Source: a virus
Reading direction: 5' to 3' (one strand)
Virus record (IMG/VR): IMGVR_UViG_3300049855_000064
Location: 1 to 25,818 of that record
DNA: 25,818 bases
The position numbers were made by a program, and so were the translations under genes. The notes below the pieces were generated by a model, which saw only the letters and a list, made by a program, of their open reading frames with translations, was not told the DNA's origin and ran no database searches. Positions within the stretch are counted from its first letter, which is position 1; each line of letters starts with the position of its first letter. This document shows positions 15,000 to 21,620 of the stretch, piece after piece.

Positions 15000-15663
15000 G
15001 TATTGAACTCCCTGATCGCAGTTCTAAGAACAGTCCACAGCCAGTCAAAGTCGATCCCGTAAACCCTTGACCACTGATAAACATCCCGCCATGTTACTGA
15101 GCCGCCAAGATCCGAATAGCAATCCCAAGCTGGAAAAAGGAAGAGGGGAATCGTAGGCCGATTCGCTAAAGCCGGAACGTGCCGTCCACCCGCGGCGACA
15201 CGTTCCAGGTCAGCTACTCGGTCGCCCCATTCATAGTTCCAGCGGAGGACTCCCCCAGCAATCGACCGTCCTCTTCAGCTCGCTTGAAAAGATTGTCGTC
15301 CACCGCCGCGCCTTTCAACGCGTCCCATACCGCGGGACAGCTTTTGACAAGATCCAGAAAAGCGGCTTGCGAAAAAGCCAAAGGCTGACCGTCGCGCCCG
15401 TCCACGTTCGACCAACCAACCACGACAGACTGAGCGAACGCCTGCTGCACGATGTCTTCTTGAGCCTGGAACACAGCGACAGGGTCTGCGTCTTTCGCCA
15501 GCAGAATGTCGCGATGCTGAGCCGAAGCAATCGCCAGCGCGTAGCGGTAGGCGCGATTGCCCCCGCCTGCGCGTCGTAGAATAAACGTAGACTCGTCGAA
15601 CTGGACGGGAATGCCGCCTAGTTCTTTCTCGCTGTCCGTTTCGTACTTTTCAAAAAGGTTCAT
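14912..15663 (-). CDS. gpG-T tail assembly chaperone by -1 frameshift
   Basis: After gpG, the -1 frame stays open for ~113 codons to TAG 14914-14912, with no start codon near its beginning, as expected for lambda gpT. The last stop upstream in this frame lies at ~15277, so the switch must occur between there and the gpG stop at 15214. The only good slip site is the G5 run (15252-15256), within CTG GGG GAG. The T part is aromatic and compact ('PAWDCYSDLGGSVTWRDVYQ', 'DWLWTVLRTAIREF') with a Ser/Lys-rich tail. The fusion would be 250 residues. In lambda, gpG and gpG-T guide tail tube assembly on the tape measure. The exact slip position is inferred. Confidence 0.72.
15214..15663 (-). CDS. tail assembly chaperone gpG-like
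   Basis: 149 residues from ATG 15663, which overlaps the tail tube stop (ATGA). The longer frame up to 15795 lies inside the tail tube gene and is not used. It is a mostly helical, acidic protein with the usual gpG size and position (between tail tube and tape measure). Segments such as 'STFILRRAGGGNRAYRYALA' near the N-terminus and 'CPAVWDALKGAAVDDNLF' near the C-terminus match the general layout of siphophage tail chaperones. It is not a virion part in lambda. It is the main product; a fraction of ribosomes slip to give gpG-T. Confidence 0.78.
   Translation of the reverse strand: MNLFEKYETDSEKELGGIPVQFDESTFILRRAGGGNRAYRYALAIASAQHRDILLAKDADPVAVFQAQEDIVQQAFAQSVVVGWSNVDGRDGQPLAFSQAAFLDLVKSCPAVWDALKGAAVDDNLFKRAEEDGRLLGESSAGTMNGATE
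15252..15274 (-). promoter_or_regulatory. -1 frameshift signal of gpG/gpG-T
   Basis: On the minus strand an AGAGG Shine-Dalgarno-like motif (15274-15270) precedes a G5 run (15256-15252) by 13 bases. The zero-frame codons are CTG GGG GAG; tRNA-Gly on GGG can re-pair with GGG after slipping one base. The run is not a full X XXY YYZ heptamer, so slipping may be mainly at the P site, helped by the upstream SD-like element as known for dnaX. Confidence 0.5.
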
Positions 15664-16607
15664 GGAGTAGTGTCCGCGCGAGTGACTTGGCAGGTGTAAC
15701 CCAGAACCGAGTCGTAGAGTGCCTGAATTGACAGAGCCGCCACAATGTCTGTGTCGGTGCCGCCAGCCACAACAGGAGCCGCCGTCAATTTGCAACGAGG
15801 AAACTTGAACTCGTACATCATGACGTCTGCTGCGTCGCTCAGTGTCACTGTAACCGGGAACGCGTCCTGATCAAGCAAAGCTTGAAGAGGCGCGTCATTG
15901 CTATAGTAAGCTTCTGCCGTGATTTGACATTCGAAGCGACCGCGCACTTGCTCCTTGGTCCCCAGAGTGCCAATGCACTGGATCCCGCGAACGCCGTCAG
16001 AAAAAGCCATTGACAACGTGCCGAAGCAACTTGTCGCGCCCCAGGCGTCCATCGCGATAGTGACGTTAGTAGGCGACAGCACGTCGTCAGTGCCTGGATC
16101 CGGATATGTAGCCCCCGGAATGATGGCTGTCCCCAGTGTCAGAACGCCTCCAGAAACGCTTGCGCTGCCAGAGATAGGGCTGCCCGGGGTGATGTCCAAG
16201 TTGATCCCCGCGAAAGCCGTATGCGGGAAACGGTGGTACGAACTACTGCCTGCGGCAGGAACGTCTTGGAAAGTTTTCTCTAAAGTGAACAACTGCAATT
16301 GCGTATTCGGGACAAGAACGTCTGACGCCCAAGTGTTTCCGAATACAGCAGCCAAGGCGGTGTCGAAGAAGTCGTTCGTACTCGCTTCGAAGTTGATGTC
16401 GCCGGTAGTCTCACCACCAGTGACGATGCTGTCGCGGACTTGACCCGAAGGATCGAGTTCAGCACTGACCGCCGTGGTCGGAGCATACGCGACGCCCTCG
16501 CCAGTCATGCGTGCGACAATAAAGACAGGAGTCGCCGGGGTGTTCGGCGGGTTCCCAGTTTCTCTTACAATCGCGAGTCGCGCTGTGTCAGCCGAGATGA
16601 CGGTCAT
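15660..16607 (-). CDS. major tail tube protein
   Basis: 315 residues; ATG 16607 has AAGGAG seven bases upstream. The N-terminal part has the usual tail tube start ('ARLAIVRETGNPPNTPATPV') and 'AELDPSGQVRDSIVTGGETTGDINFE', the pattern of the Phage_tube family (IPS elements). The middle and end are beta-rich with many Thr/Val/Gly. The length, ~300 residues, and its place just before the tail chaperones fit. It forms the stacked hexamer rings of the tail tube. A C-terminal extra domain is possible, since simple tube proteins are shorter (~200 residues), but no Ig fold is recognised. Confidence 0.85.
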   Translation of the reverse strand: MTVISADTARLAIVRETGNPPNTPATPVFIVARMTGEGVAYAPTTAVSAELDPSGQVRDSIVTGGETTGDINFEASTNDFFDTALAAVFGNTWASDVLVPNTQLQLFTLEKTFQDVPAAGSSSYHRFPHTAFAGINLDITPGSPISGSASVSGGVLTLGTAIIPGATYPDPGTDDVLSPTNVTIAMDAWGATSCFGTLSMAFSDGVRGIQCIGTLGTKEQVRGRFECQITAEAYYSNDAPLQALLDQDAFPVTVTLSDAADVMMYEFKFPRCKLTAAPVVAGGTDTDIVAALSIQALYDSVLGYTCQVTRADTTP

Positions 16608-16618
16608 GATGCTTCTCC

Positions 16619-17029
16619 TTACACTGTGTAGTCGTGTTGATAGTTAACGTCGACGTACGCCAGAAACCAGCGGCCGTCAGACTCGGGGTTGTTGCCGGGT
16701 GACACAACATTCAGAGCTTTGATCTTAGGCGACATGACAGACCAGCCACGATAGTGAGTCGCCACAGCGTCGCCTAAGTTGATAGCAGCATCGTCGCCTG
16801 AACCTGAGATCGCAGCTATCCAGACTCTCGCTGTTCCTGTCTCTCGATAGCAGGCGGGCTTGCCGATGCTGATAGCGCGGTCATCGCCATTGATGAACTC
16901 AAGTGACATCCACAGAGGGTCGAGCGTTTCGTTATCGACTCTTGTGGCGATAGATTCGACGTATTGAGTAGTCGGGAAAGCCGCCTGCAGTGTGTCACGA
17001 AAAGTCGTTCTGACAGATTTGCTCGCCAT
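16619..17029 (-). CDS. tail terminator-like protein (gpU position)
   Basis: 136 residues; ATG 17029 has GAGGAGG upstream. The N-terminus is a helix ('TTFRDTLQAAFPTTQYVES') followed by beta strands, as in gpU and DUF4128-type tail terminators. The stretch 'PLWMSLEFINGDDRAISIGKP' and the C-terminal 'FLAYVDVNYQHDYTV' fit this fold. It should form a hexamer ring that caps the tail tube and joins the head. Place directly before the tail tube gene supports the call. The sequence match is by pattern only. Confidence 0.68.
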   Translation of the reverse strand: MASKSVRTTFRDTLQAAFPTTQYVESIATRVDNETLDPLWMSLEFINGDDRAISIGKPACYRETGTARVWIAAISGSGDDAAINLGDAVATHYRGWSVMSPKIKALNVVSPGNNPESDGRWFLAYVDVNYQHDYTV

Positions 17030-17030
17030 G

Positions 17031-17387
17031 TTAGTTCCTCCTCAACTCTACCAGATAAAGGGGCAGAGTGTCTTGGGCCATAATAGGATGCGCGTCGGCT
17101 ACCAACGACCACGTGCCTGCGAATCCGGCGATGTTCGCCTTTATAATCGAGAACTTCTTAGGTGGACCTGCCAAGAAGTCGTCGGGGTTTATGAGCGCAC
17201 TCGCCGCCGAACTGTCAGCGTCTTGCACCAGAGCAGCGGACACTGTGTCGCGGTAAAGAACGACCTTGATGTCTTTGCCGACAGTATCGCCGACGTCGTA
17301 GTACCGGACTGTCGAGCCGTACGCCTGCAGCATCGCTTTGGTAGTAGCCGCGATTTCGGCGAAGTCAATTACTGGAAGAGAAGTCAT
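17031..17387 (-). CDS. neck / head-closure-type protein, unassigned
   Basis: 118 residues; start overlaps the stop of the gene at 17387 (TAATG), with AGAGGTG close upstream. N-terminal helix ('FAEIAATTKAMLQAYGSTVR') then a beta-rich body, including 'KVVLYRDTVSAALVQ' and 'PPKKFSIIKANIAGFAGTW'. Size and place, between the connector region and the tail terminator, suggest a head-closure (gp16/FII-like) or tail-joining protein. No family motif is firmly recognised. It shares the late operon with close spacing on both sides. Confidence 0.6.
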   Translation of the reverse strand: MTSLPVIDFAEIAATTKAMLQAYGSTVRYYDVGDTVGKDIKVVLYRDTVSAALVQDADSSAASALINPDDFLAGPPKKFSIIKANIAGFAGTWSLVADAHPIMAQDTLPLYLVELRRN

Positions 17388-17947
17388 TACACACCTCTCG
17401 AAGGCAGAAGACGAGCGATCATGCCCGCGGTCTCAAATGTGAAATTTGCGGGCGCGTTTCGGGACGCAGTCATCAAAGTGACGATGTCATTCAACTGCAG
17501 ACTCACGTACGCGGTCATGTTGACAGAAACAGGTTGACCTGCGCCCATCATCTGGGAGTCAGAACGGAAAAATACATTCGGAACGCCGTTGACGCCGAGA
17601 GCAAGATCCATGACTTCCGCAGAACCTGCTGAGCAAGTAACAGAGACGGTGAATTCGTAATCAGCAGCGAACTTAGCTGTGAACGTCTGAGCGGGCACGC
17701 TAAGAGCTATCTCAGCCGAGTCTCGAGTTTCGCCGCTCGTAAACAAGTTAGCGATAGTGCGGTAGCTCGTGTCAGAGAACGTGTACGCCAGAGGAGTATT
17801 CCGCAGCATATAGGCGCCAGTTGACCGAAGCGACTCAACCATGTCGACCAAGAGCTGCCGCAAAATCGCCGGAGTGATAGCGCCCGCGCTGTTGTCAGTC
17901 AGCACAGACTCTATTCGATCGATTAGCGGATTCGTTAAATAGCGCAT
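17387..17947 (-). CDS. putative virion surface protein, TNF/C1q-like beta-sandwich
   Basis: 186 residues; ATG 17947 with AAGGACTT upstream. Residues ~1-45 form a helix pair ending in 'ITPAILRQLLVDMVESL', a segment seen at the N-terminus of phage fibre and display proteins. Residues ~60-186 are a run of beta strands with alternating hydrophobics ('AQTFTAKFAADYEFTVSVTC', 'QPVSVNMTAYVSLQLNDIV'), like jelly-roll TNF/C1q domains, which form trimers. This suggests a short fibre or whisker on the neck or head rather than an internal joiner. Its role is inferred from layout; no catalytic motif is seen. Confidence 0.55.
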   Translation of the reverse strand: MRYLTNPLIDRIESVLTDNSAGAITPAILRQLLVDMVESLRSTGAYMLRNTPLAYTFSDTSYRTIANLFTSGETRDSAEIALSVPAQTFTAKFAADYEFTVSVTCSAGSAEVMDLALGVNGVPNVFFRSDSQMMGAGQPVSVNMTAYVSLQLNDIVTLMTASRNAPANFTFETAGMIARLLPSRGV

Positions 17948-17958
17948 TCGTCAAGTCC

Positions 17959-18579
17959 TTACGCGTAGGGTGAGAAGAAACGGCGAAGAGTGAAGGCGTA
18001 CGGTTGCAGAATCGTAGGCGCGTCCTCTACGTCGTAAGCCGATGAGGTGACTCCGCTCGTGTCAAAAGCGACAGCCAAGGCGCCGCTGCCTAGGCTCAGA
18101 CTCTTCAAAGGCGTCGATCCGCCACCGCCTCCCGTAGTGCCTCCCGCCACGGCGATGCCTGAATAGTCTTTGCAGCAGTTAGCGTAAGCGGTCGCCAAGT
18201 CTATCGGGACGTCCGTCTGCGGGAATCCGCCCGTGTAAGTGATCGTCGCTCTCGTGGAGCTATTGCGATAACCCAAGAGAATGTGCCCGTTGCGTCGATC
18301 GAGTTTCGGAACTTCTACGGCTACGTCATCGATCAGCAATTCGGTGACAACCTCCAGAGGGAAACGAAAGACAGAAAGACGAGGCCCGACTTCCATTTCC
18401 TCGACGATGTCGACCCCATGCGCAAGTCCGCGTCTGCAGTAGTTCTCGAAAAGATCAGTCACGACCGGAGCCGCCGCAGTCAGCGCTGCGTCATGCTCGG
18501 TACCAGTAATGCCGAGAATAGTCTTGATCTGCTCGAGGGTGATCAGAAACAGTTCGTCGTTGTATACGATGTCAGCCAC
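17959..18579 (-). CDS. head-tail connector protein (gp6-like)
   Basis: 206 residues. The start is GTG 18579 with AAGGAGG four bases upstream, slightly close spacing. The first ~105 residues follow the HK97 gp6 / gp15 connector pattern: 'FLITLEQIKTILGITGTEHD', then 'TDLFENYCRRGL', then 'FRFPLEVVTELLIDD' and 'TITYTGGFP'. Such proteins form the ring under the portal. The last ~55 residues include a Gly/Thr-rich linker ('VAGGTTGGGGGSTP') and an extra tail not needed in the basic connector. Confidence in the family is good. Confidence 0.75.
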   Translation of the reverse strand: MADIVYNDELFLITLEQIKTILGITGTEHDAALTAAAPVVTDLFENYCRRGLAHGVDIVEEMEVGPRLSVFRFPLEVVTELLIDDVAVEVPKLDRRNGHILLGYRNSSTRATITYTGGFPQTDVPIDLATAYANCCKDYSGIAVAGGTTGGGGGSTPLKSLSLGSGALAVAFDTSGVTSSAYDVEDAPTILQPYAFTLRRFFSPYA

Positions 18580-18588
18580 GTTGCCTCC

Positions 18589-19479
18589 TTAACCCTGCGC
18601 GATAATGCTTTCAAGATAGTCGATTCGATCGCTCATGCTTTTCAGCATTTCGGCGACCGGGCCCGAAAAGTCTACGTCATGGCTGCTCGTCTGACCGTCT
18701 GTCTCAATGACGATGACCATCTTCAAGCCTGCCTGCTCAATCGCCAAGATCCGACTGCCGTCTTTGCCGTCAGCCCCGGGCTTCCCAGGAGCCCCGGCCA
18801 GACCGCGTTCACCTTTCCCGCCTCGCCCTGCGAAAAGATGGGCTTGACCGCCCGACCAGATAAAGCAACCGAAGTCCTTGACGTAGAGATCGCCTTCTCC
18901 GTAAGTCTTGCCTTCAACGTAGCCGCCCGTAAAGTTAAAGCCGAAACTTCCTACTCGCTGCCAGTCGTCTGACTCCCCGGGAGCTGACGCAGTGTCACGA
19001 ACCGACTTGAAAAGTTGACCATGATAAGCGGTTACGAAGCAGCCTTCGCGATAAACCTCGCCTTGGACGTAGATTTTAGTCTCAATGCCAAGACCATCGG
19101 CCCCAGGTTGTCCAGGTTGTCCGTCAGCTCCGGGTTGCCCAGGCTCGCCCTTGAGTTTGTCGATATGCTTCTCTACGAGGTCAGCTACGACGTCACTGAC
19201 TAGAACAGACTCACCAGGTTGGCCGGGCTCTCCAGGCTCGCCCTTGAGTTTGTCGATATGCTTCTCAACAACTAAGTTCGCGACAATCTCAGGGTCAACG
19301 GACTGACCAGGTTCGCCAGCAGGTCCGGGTTCGCCAGCAGGTCCGGGTTCGCCAGCAGGTCCGGGTTGAAGAGCAAGCGTCTTAACCGTTTGCTCTAACT
19401 CAAGTACCATATCCACCACGGGCTCGAGAGCAGCGACCAGGGCTTTCTCTCTGCCGTGCATTAGTGTCGTCTTAGGCAT
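18589..19479 (-). CDS. collagen-like virion protein with carbohydrate-binding-like domain
   Basis: 296 residues; ATG 19479 has AGGAG upstream and overlaps the portal stop by 8 bases. An N-terminal helix (~10-36) leads to Gly-X-Y stretches at ~39-58 (PGPAGE three times), ~80-90, ~110-130 and ~219-242, broken by helical spacers that repeat 'VEKHIDKLKGEPG'. Residues ~135-212 look like two carbohydrate-binding half-modules ('VYREGCFVTAYHGQLFKSV' and 'YVEGKTYGEGDLYVKDFGC'), similar in pattern to chitin-binding type 3 (CBM5/12) repeats. A C-terminal helix (~275-295) may trimerise. It probably forms a thin fibre on head or neck. Binding target unknown. Confidence 0.72.
   Translation of the reverse strand: MPKTTLMHGREKALVAALEPVVDMVLELEQTVKTLALQPGPAGEPGPAGEPGPAGEPGQSVDPEIVANLVVEKHIDKLKGEPGEPGQPGESVLVSDVVADLVEKHIDKLKGEPGQPGADGQPGQPGADGLGIETKIYVQGEVYREGCFVTAYHGQLFKSVRDTASAPGESDDWQRVGSFGFNFTGGYVEGKTYGEGDLYVKDFGCFIWSGGQAHLFAGRGGKGERGLAGAPGKPGADGKDGSRILAIEQAGLKMVIVIETDGQTSSHDVDFSGPVAEMLKSMSDRIDYLESIIAQG
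19139..19266 (-). repeat. 35-base direct repeat in collagen-like gene
   Basis: Two identical 35-base copies at 19139-19173 and 19232-19266, 93 bases (31 codons) apart, encode the same 'EKHIDKLKGEPG' spacer. The copies have no silent differences, which suggests a recent duplication or ongoing gene conversion. Confidence 0.85.
19311..19364 (-). repeat. three perfect 18-base tandem repeats (PGPAGE)
   Basis: The unit GTTCGCCAGCAGGTCCGG (plus strand) is present three times in a row at 19311-19328, 19329-19346 and 19347-19364. It codes for six residues of the collagen triplet stretch. Perfect repeats like this can change copy number by slippage while keeping the frame. Confidence 0.92.
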
Positions 19480-20866
19480 GCCGCTTGCTCCTGATCAGCG
19501 CGTAAGTAAGAGCCTGAGTCACCTCGGCGTCAATTTCTTCGTCTTCGGTGTCGTCTTCATCGACAGGTGTTATTTCGGACTCAGTAACTGCGGGCTCGGT
19601 TGAAGTCTTCAATTCTGACGCAGCAATGTCGTTGATCAAGCTGATCGGGGTCATCTGGCGCTGCAAGAATACCTGGTCACCGCCTTCCACTTTAGGAAGC
19701 TGCTCTCGTTCACGAGCTTCATCGGGACTGTAGATGCCTCCCTGGACACCCTTCGAAAGCCCTTCCATTCGGGTCTTGAAGTCGATCCGCAAAAGAGAGT
19801 CGACCTTGAAGTCAATGCGGTCGCCTATAGGCAAGTTGAATGCTCGCTCCAGACTGCATTCGATGTTCTCTACCAAGGCGCCTAGACCGGTCGCAAGCCA
19901 GAAGTTTATCAGCGCTTCAGTCGAGCCAGAAGCCGCGTCGCCACTCGACACCAGAGCCAAGGGCATTCCGAAAACTCTCGCTACGTCTTCGATGCTCATC
20001 TTCTGAGCCTCGATCAACTGCGAGTCTTGACTACTGATCGACAAGGGTTGGAATGTAAGACCGCCCGCTAAGATCGGGATACCGCCCGCGTTCATGCCTT
20101 TAGCCTGGTCGTCGAAAGCCGCTCGAAGTTCACGAATCTGATCGCGCTTCAACAACTGATCAGTCGACAACACACCGCTAGGGCGATTCATGCGAGAGAA
20201 GAACGCAGCCTGGTTGCCTGACAACGCCACGTTTGTTCCAAGCGCCATGGCAGCGGCTTTGATCGGTGACTCTCCGATAAGCGGGTGCCGCGGAGTGTAT
20301 TGACGAAAGTGGATCATGTCTCGAGCGGGCACCATGTACTGAATGCCTGCGGGTAGCATAGGGTTGCTGCCTATCGAATAAAAAACTTCGCCCGTGCTTT
20401 GTTCGACGTAAGGACTGCAGGAATTCTTAGGCAGAAGATGCAAAGCACTCACTGCGTATCGCTCGTCGCGAATAATCAGAGCGAAAGCTTCGCCTTCAAA
20501 ACCCATCATAGCGGACACGTTCAGAATGAACTGCGGCCAAGTCTCGTATCCGTTAGGGTACCGTAAGACTCGGCTCGCGGGCGATGTAGTAATGGCGACC
20601 CAACGGCCGCCTTCGAGTCGTTCGTGAACAGCGGGGCAAAGAGCTAAAGCCCGAGCCGACTGCATGACGCATGCGTAAGCTATAGGGACGTTGTTCGCAG
20701 AAAAGTTAACTCCCAGGGTGAGACCTTCTTGAAAGCCATCGCCGAAAGGAATCGGGAAAGGCGTGCCCCAAGCGCCATAGCCTATGGCAGGGCCGCGGTA
20801 GCTGCCTTCCGCGCTCTTACGAGACAACCCGCTGACAAACGCGTTAAGCCGAGAGAATGCACTCAT
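19472..20866 (-). CDS. portal protein, HK97-like
   Basis: 464 residues; ATG 20866 has AGGAG nine bases upstream. It follows the HK97-type portal pattern: 'NNVPIAYACVMQSARALALC' near the N-terminus, 'LPKNSCSPYVEQSTGEVFYS', 'RDMIHFRQYTPRHPLIGESP' and 'RVFGMPLALVSSGDAASGST' in the stem/clip region, and 'YSPDEAREREQLPKVEGGD' near the C-terminus. The last ~60 residues are acidic. It forms the dodecamer ring through which DNA enters. Unusually, it lies after the capsid gene rather than between TerL and the protease. It overlaps the collagen-like gene by 8 bases. Confidence 0.9.
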   Translation of the reverse strand: MSAFSRLNAFVSGLSRKSAEGSYRGPAIGYGAWGTPFPIPFGDGFQEGLTLGVNFSANNVPIAYACVMQSARALALCPAVHERLEGGRWVAITTSPASRVLRYPNGYETWPQFILNVSAMMGFEGEAFALIIRDERYAVSALHLLPKNSCSPYVEQSTGEVFYSIGSNPMLPAGIQYMVPARDMIHFRQYTPRHPLIGESPIKAAAMALGTNVALSGNQAAFFSRMNRPSGVLSTDQLLKRDQIRELRAAFDDQAKGMNAGGIPILAGGLTFQPLSISSQDSQLIEAQKMSIEDVARVFGMPLALVSSGDAASGSTEALINFWLATGLGALVENIECSLERAFNLPIGDRIDFKVDSLLRIDFKTRMEGLSKGVQGGIYSPDEAREREQLPKVEGGDQVFLQRQMTPISLINDIAASELKTSTEPAVTESEITPVDEDDTEDEEIDAEVTQALTYALIRSKRHA

Positions 20867-20867
20867 G

Positions 20868-21083
20868 TCAGCGAGCTCCTTTCGTCGTTAGTTCTTTGTT
20901 CTGATACGAAGGACGAGAACGACGGGGCTTGATAGCCAAAAGCGCGCGCCCACCGACCCGAGGATCCTGAACCTTCCGCGCGTTGATCAACTGAGTAGCA
21001 AGATCTTGCTCACAAGCTACGAAGCCCGTCGCGTAGTTCAGCTCCTCGATCGGTCGATACGCCCAAACAGTCGTTTGTGTCAT
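20868..21083 (-). CDS. small hypothetical protein before portal
   Basis: 71 residues; ATG 21083 with GAGGTG four bases upstream. Its stop is just before the portal start. The N-terminal half is mixed helix/strand with one Cys. The C-terminal half is basic ('ALLAIKPRRSRPSYQNK'). No domain is recognised. Place and coupling suggest a minor head protein or an assembly helper. Confidence 0.58.
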   Translation of the reverse strand: MTQTTVWAYRPIEELNYATGFVACEQDLATQLINARKVQDPRVGGRALLAIKPRRSRPSYQNKELTTKGAR

Positions 21084-21091
21084 GACGCACC

Positions 21092-21550
21092 TCAGGTTAC
21101 TGTGATCGAGTTAGAAGTGGCTTCGACGCTGCCGCCTGCGTTCGTGACAGTTTCTTCCACGGTGATCGCGGCGCCTTGGTCTTCGACCTGAGTCGTGTAA
21201 GTCAAACCGACTTCGCCTGGGATCGGAGTCCCGTTACGGTTCCAGGTACGAGTCACAGTCGGAGCGGGTGAGCCGTAGTAGTTGCCCTGCGTGCATGTCA
21301 ATACGGATCCGACAGGAGCGGCGCCCGCGATGACAGGATCCTCAATGACGACAGGACCGTCGCCCAAGTCAATGATCGCTGTGTTTCCCAACCACTTGAT
21401 CTCGGGATTAGGGGTGAGTTGAAGACCGGAGTTAACTCGATCGGCAAATGCCGAGGCGATCAACATATTAGCGACTGCGTCAGGACGAACATCGAGAAAG
21501 CCAAGACGATCGCCAGTCGATGGGTGCTTTGTATGGAGCCAGATTCGCAT
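21092..21550 (-). CDS. Ig-like domain protein, probable capsid decoration
   Basis: 152 residues; ATG 21550 has GAGGAGA upstream. The N-terminal ~65 residues are a mixed helix/strand domain that may bind the capsid. Residues ~70-152 form an Ig-like beta-sandwich: 'VIAGAAPVGSVLTCTQGNYY', 'TRTWNRNGTPIPGEVGLTY' (core Trp) and 'ITVEETVTNAGGSVEATSNS', as in bacterial and phage Ig-like repeats. Phage Ig domains are common on capsids and tails and may hold the virion on mucus or carbohydrate. It is the first gene after the terminator that follows the capsid gene, so its level may be set by read-through. Confidence 0.7.
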   Translation of the reverse strand: MRIWLHTKHPSTGDRLGFLDVRPDAVANMLIASAFADRVNSGLQLTPNPEIKWLGNTAIIDLGDGPVVIEDPVIAGAAPVGSVLTCTQGNYYGSPAPTVTRTWNRNGTPIPGEVGLTYTTQVEDQGAAITVEETVTNAGGSVEATSNSITVT

Positions 21551-21569
21551 GATTGTTTCTCCTCACATA

Positions 21570-21602
21570 TAAAAATGGGGCCGCCACCGAAGTAGCGACC
21601 CC
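21570..21602 (-). terminator. intrinsic terminator after capsid gene, UUCG loop
   Basis: On the minus strand GGGGTCGCTAC (21602-21592) pairs with GTGGCGGCCCC (21587-21577) around a UUCG tetraloop closed by C-G. It is an 11-base stem with two G-U pairs, followed by ATTTTTAT. It lies 19 bases past the capsid stop. It should end much of the protease-capsid transcript, with some read-through to the portal and tail genes. Confidence 0.86.
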
Positions 21603-21620
21603 CTCAACGCACCGGGATCC

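Noticed and set aside
15315-15530. 71-codon minus-strand frame within gpG
   Set aside because: It is in the +1 frame relative to gpG, ends before the gpT region and has no ribosome binding site; a shadow frame.
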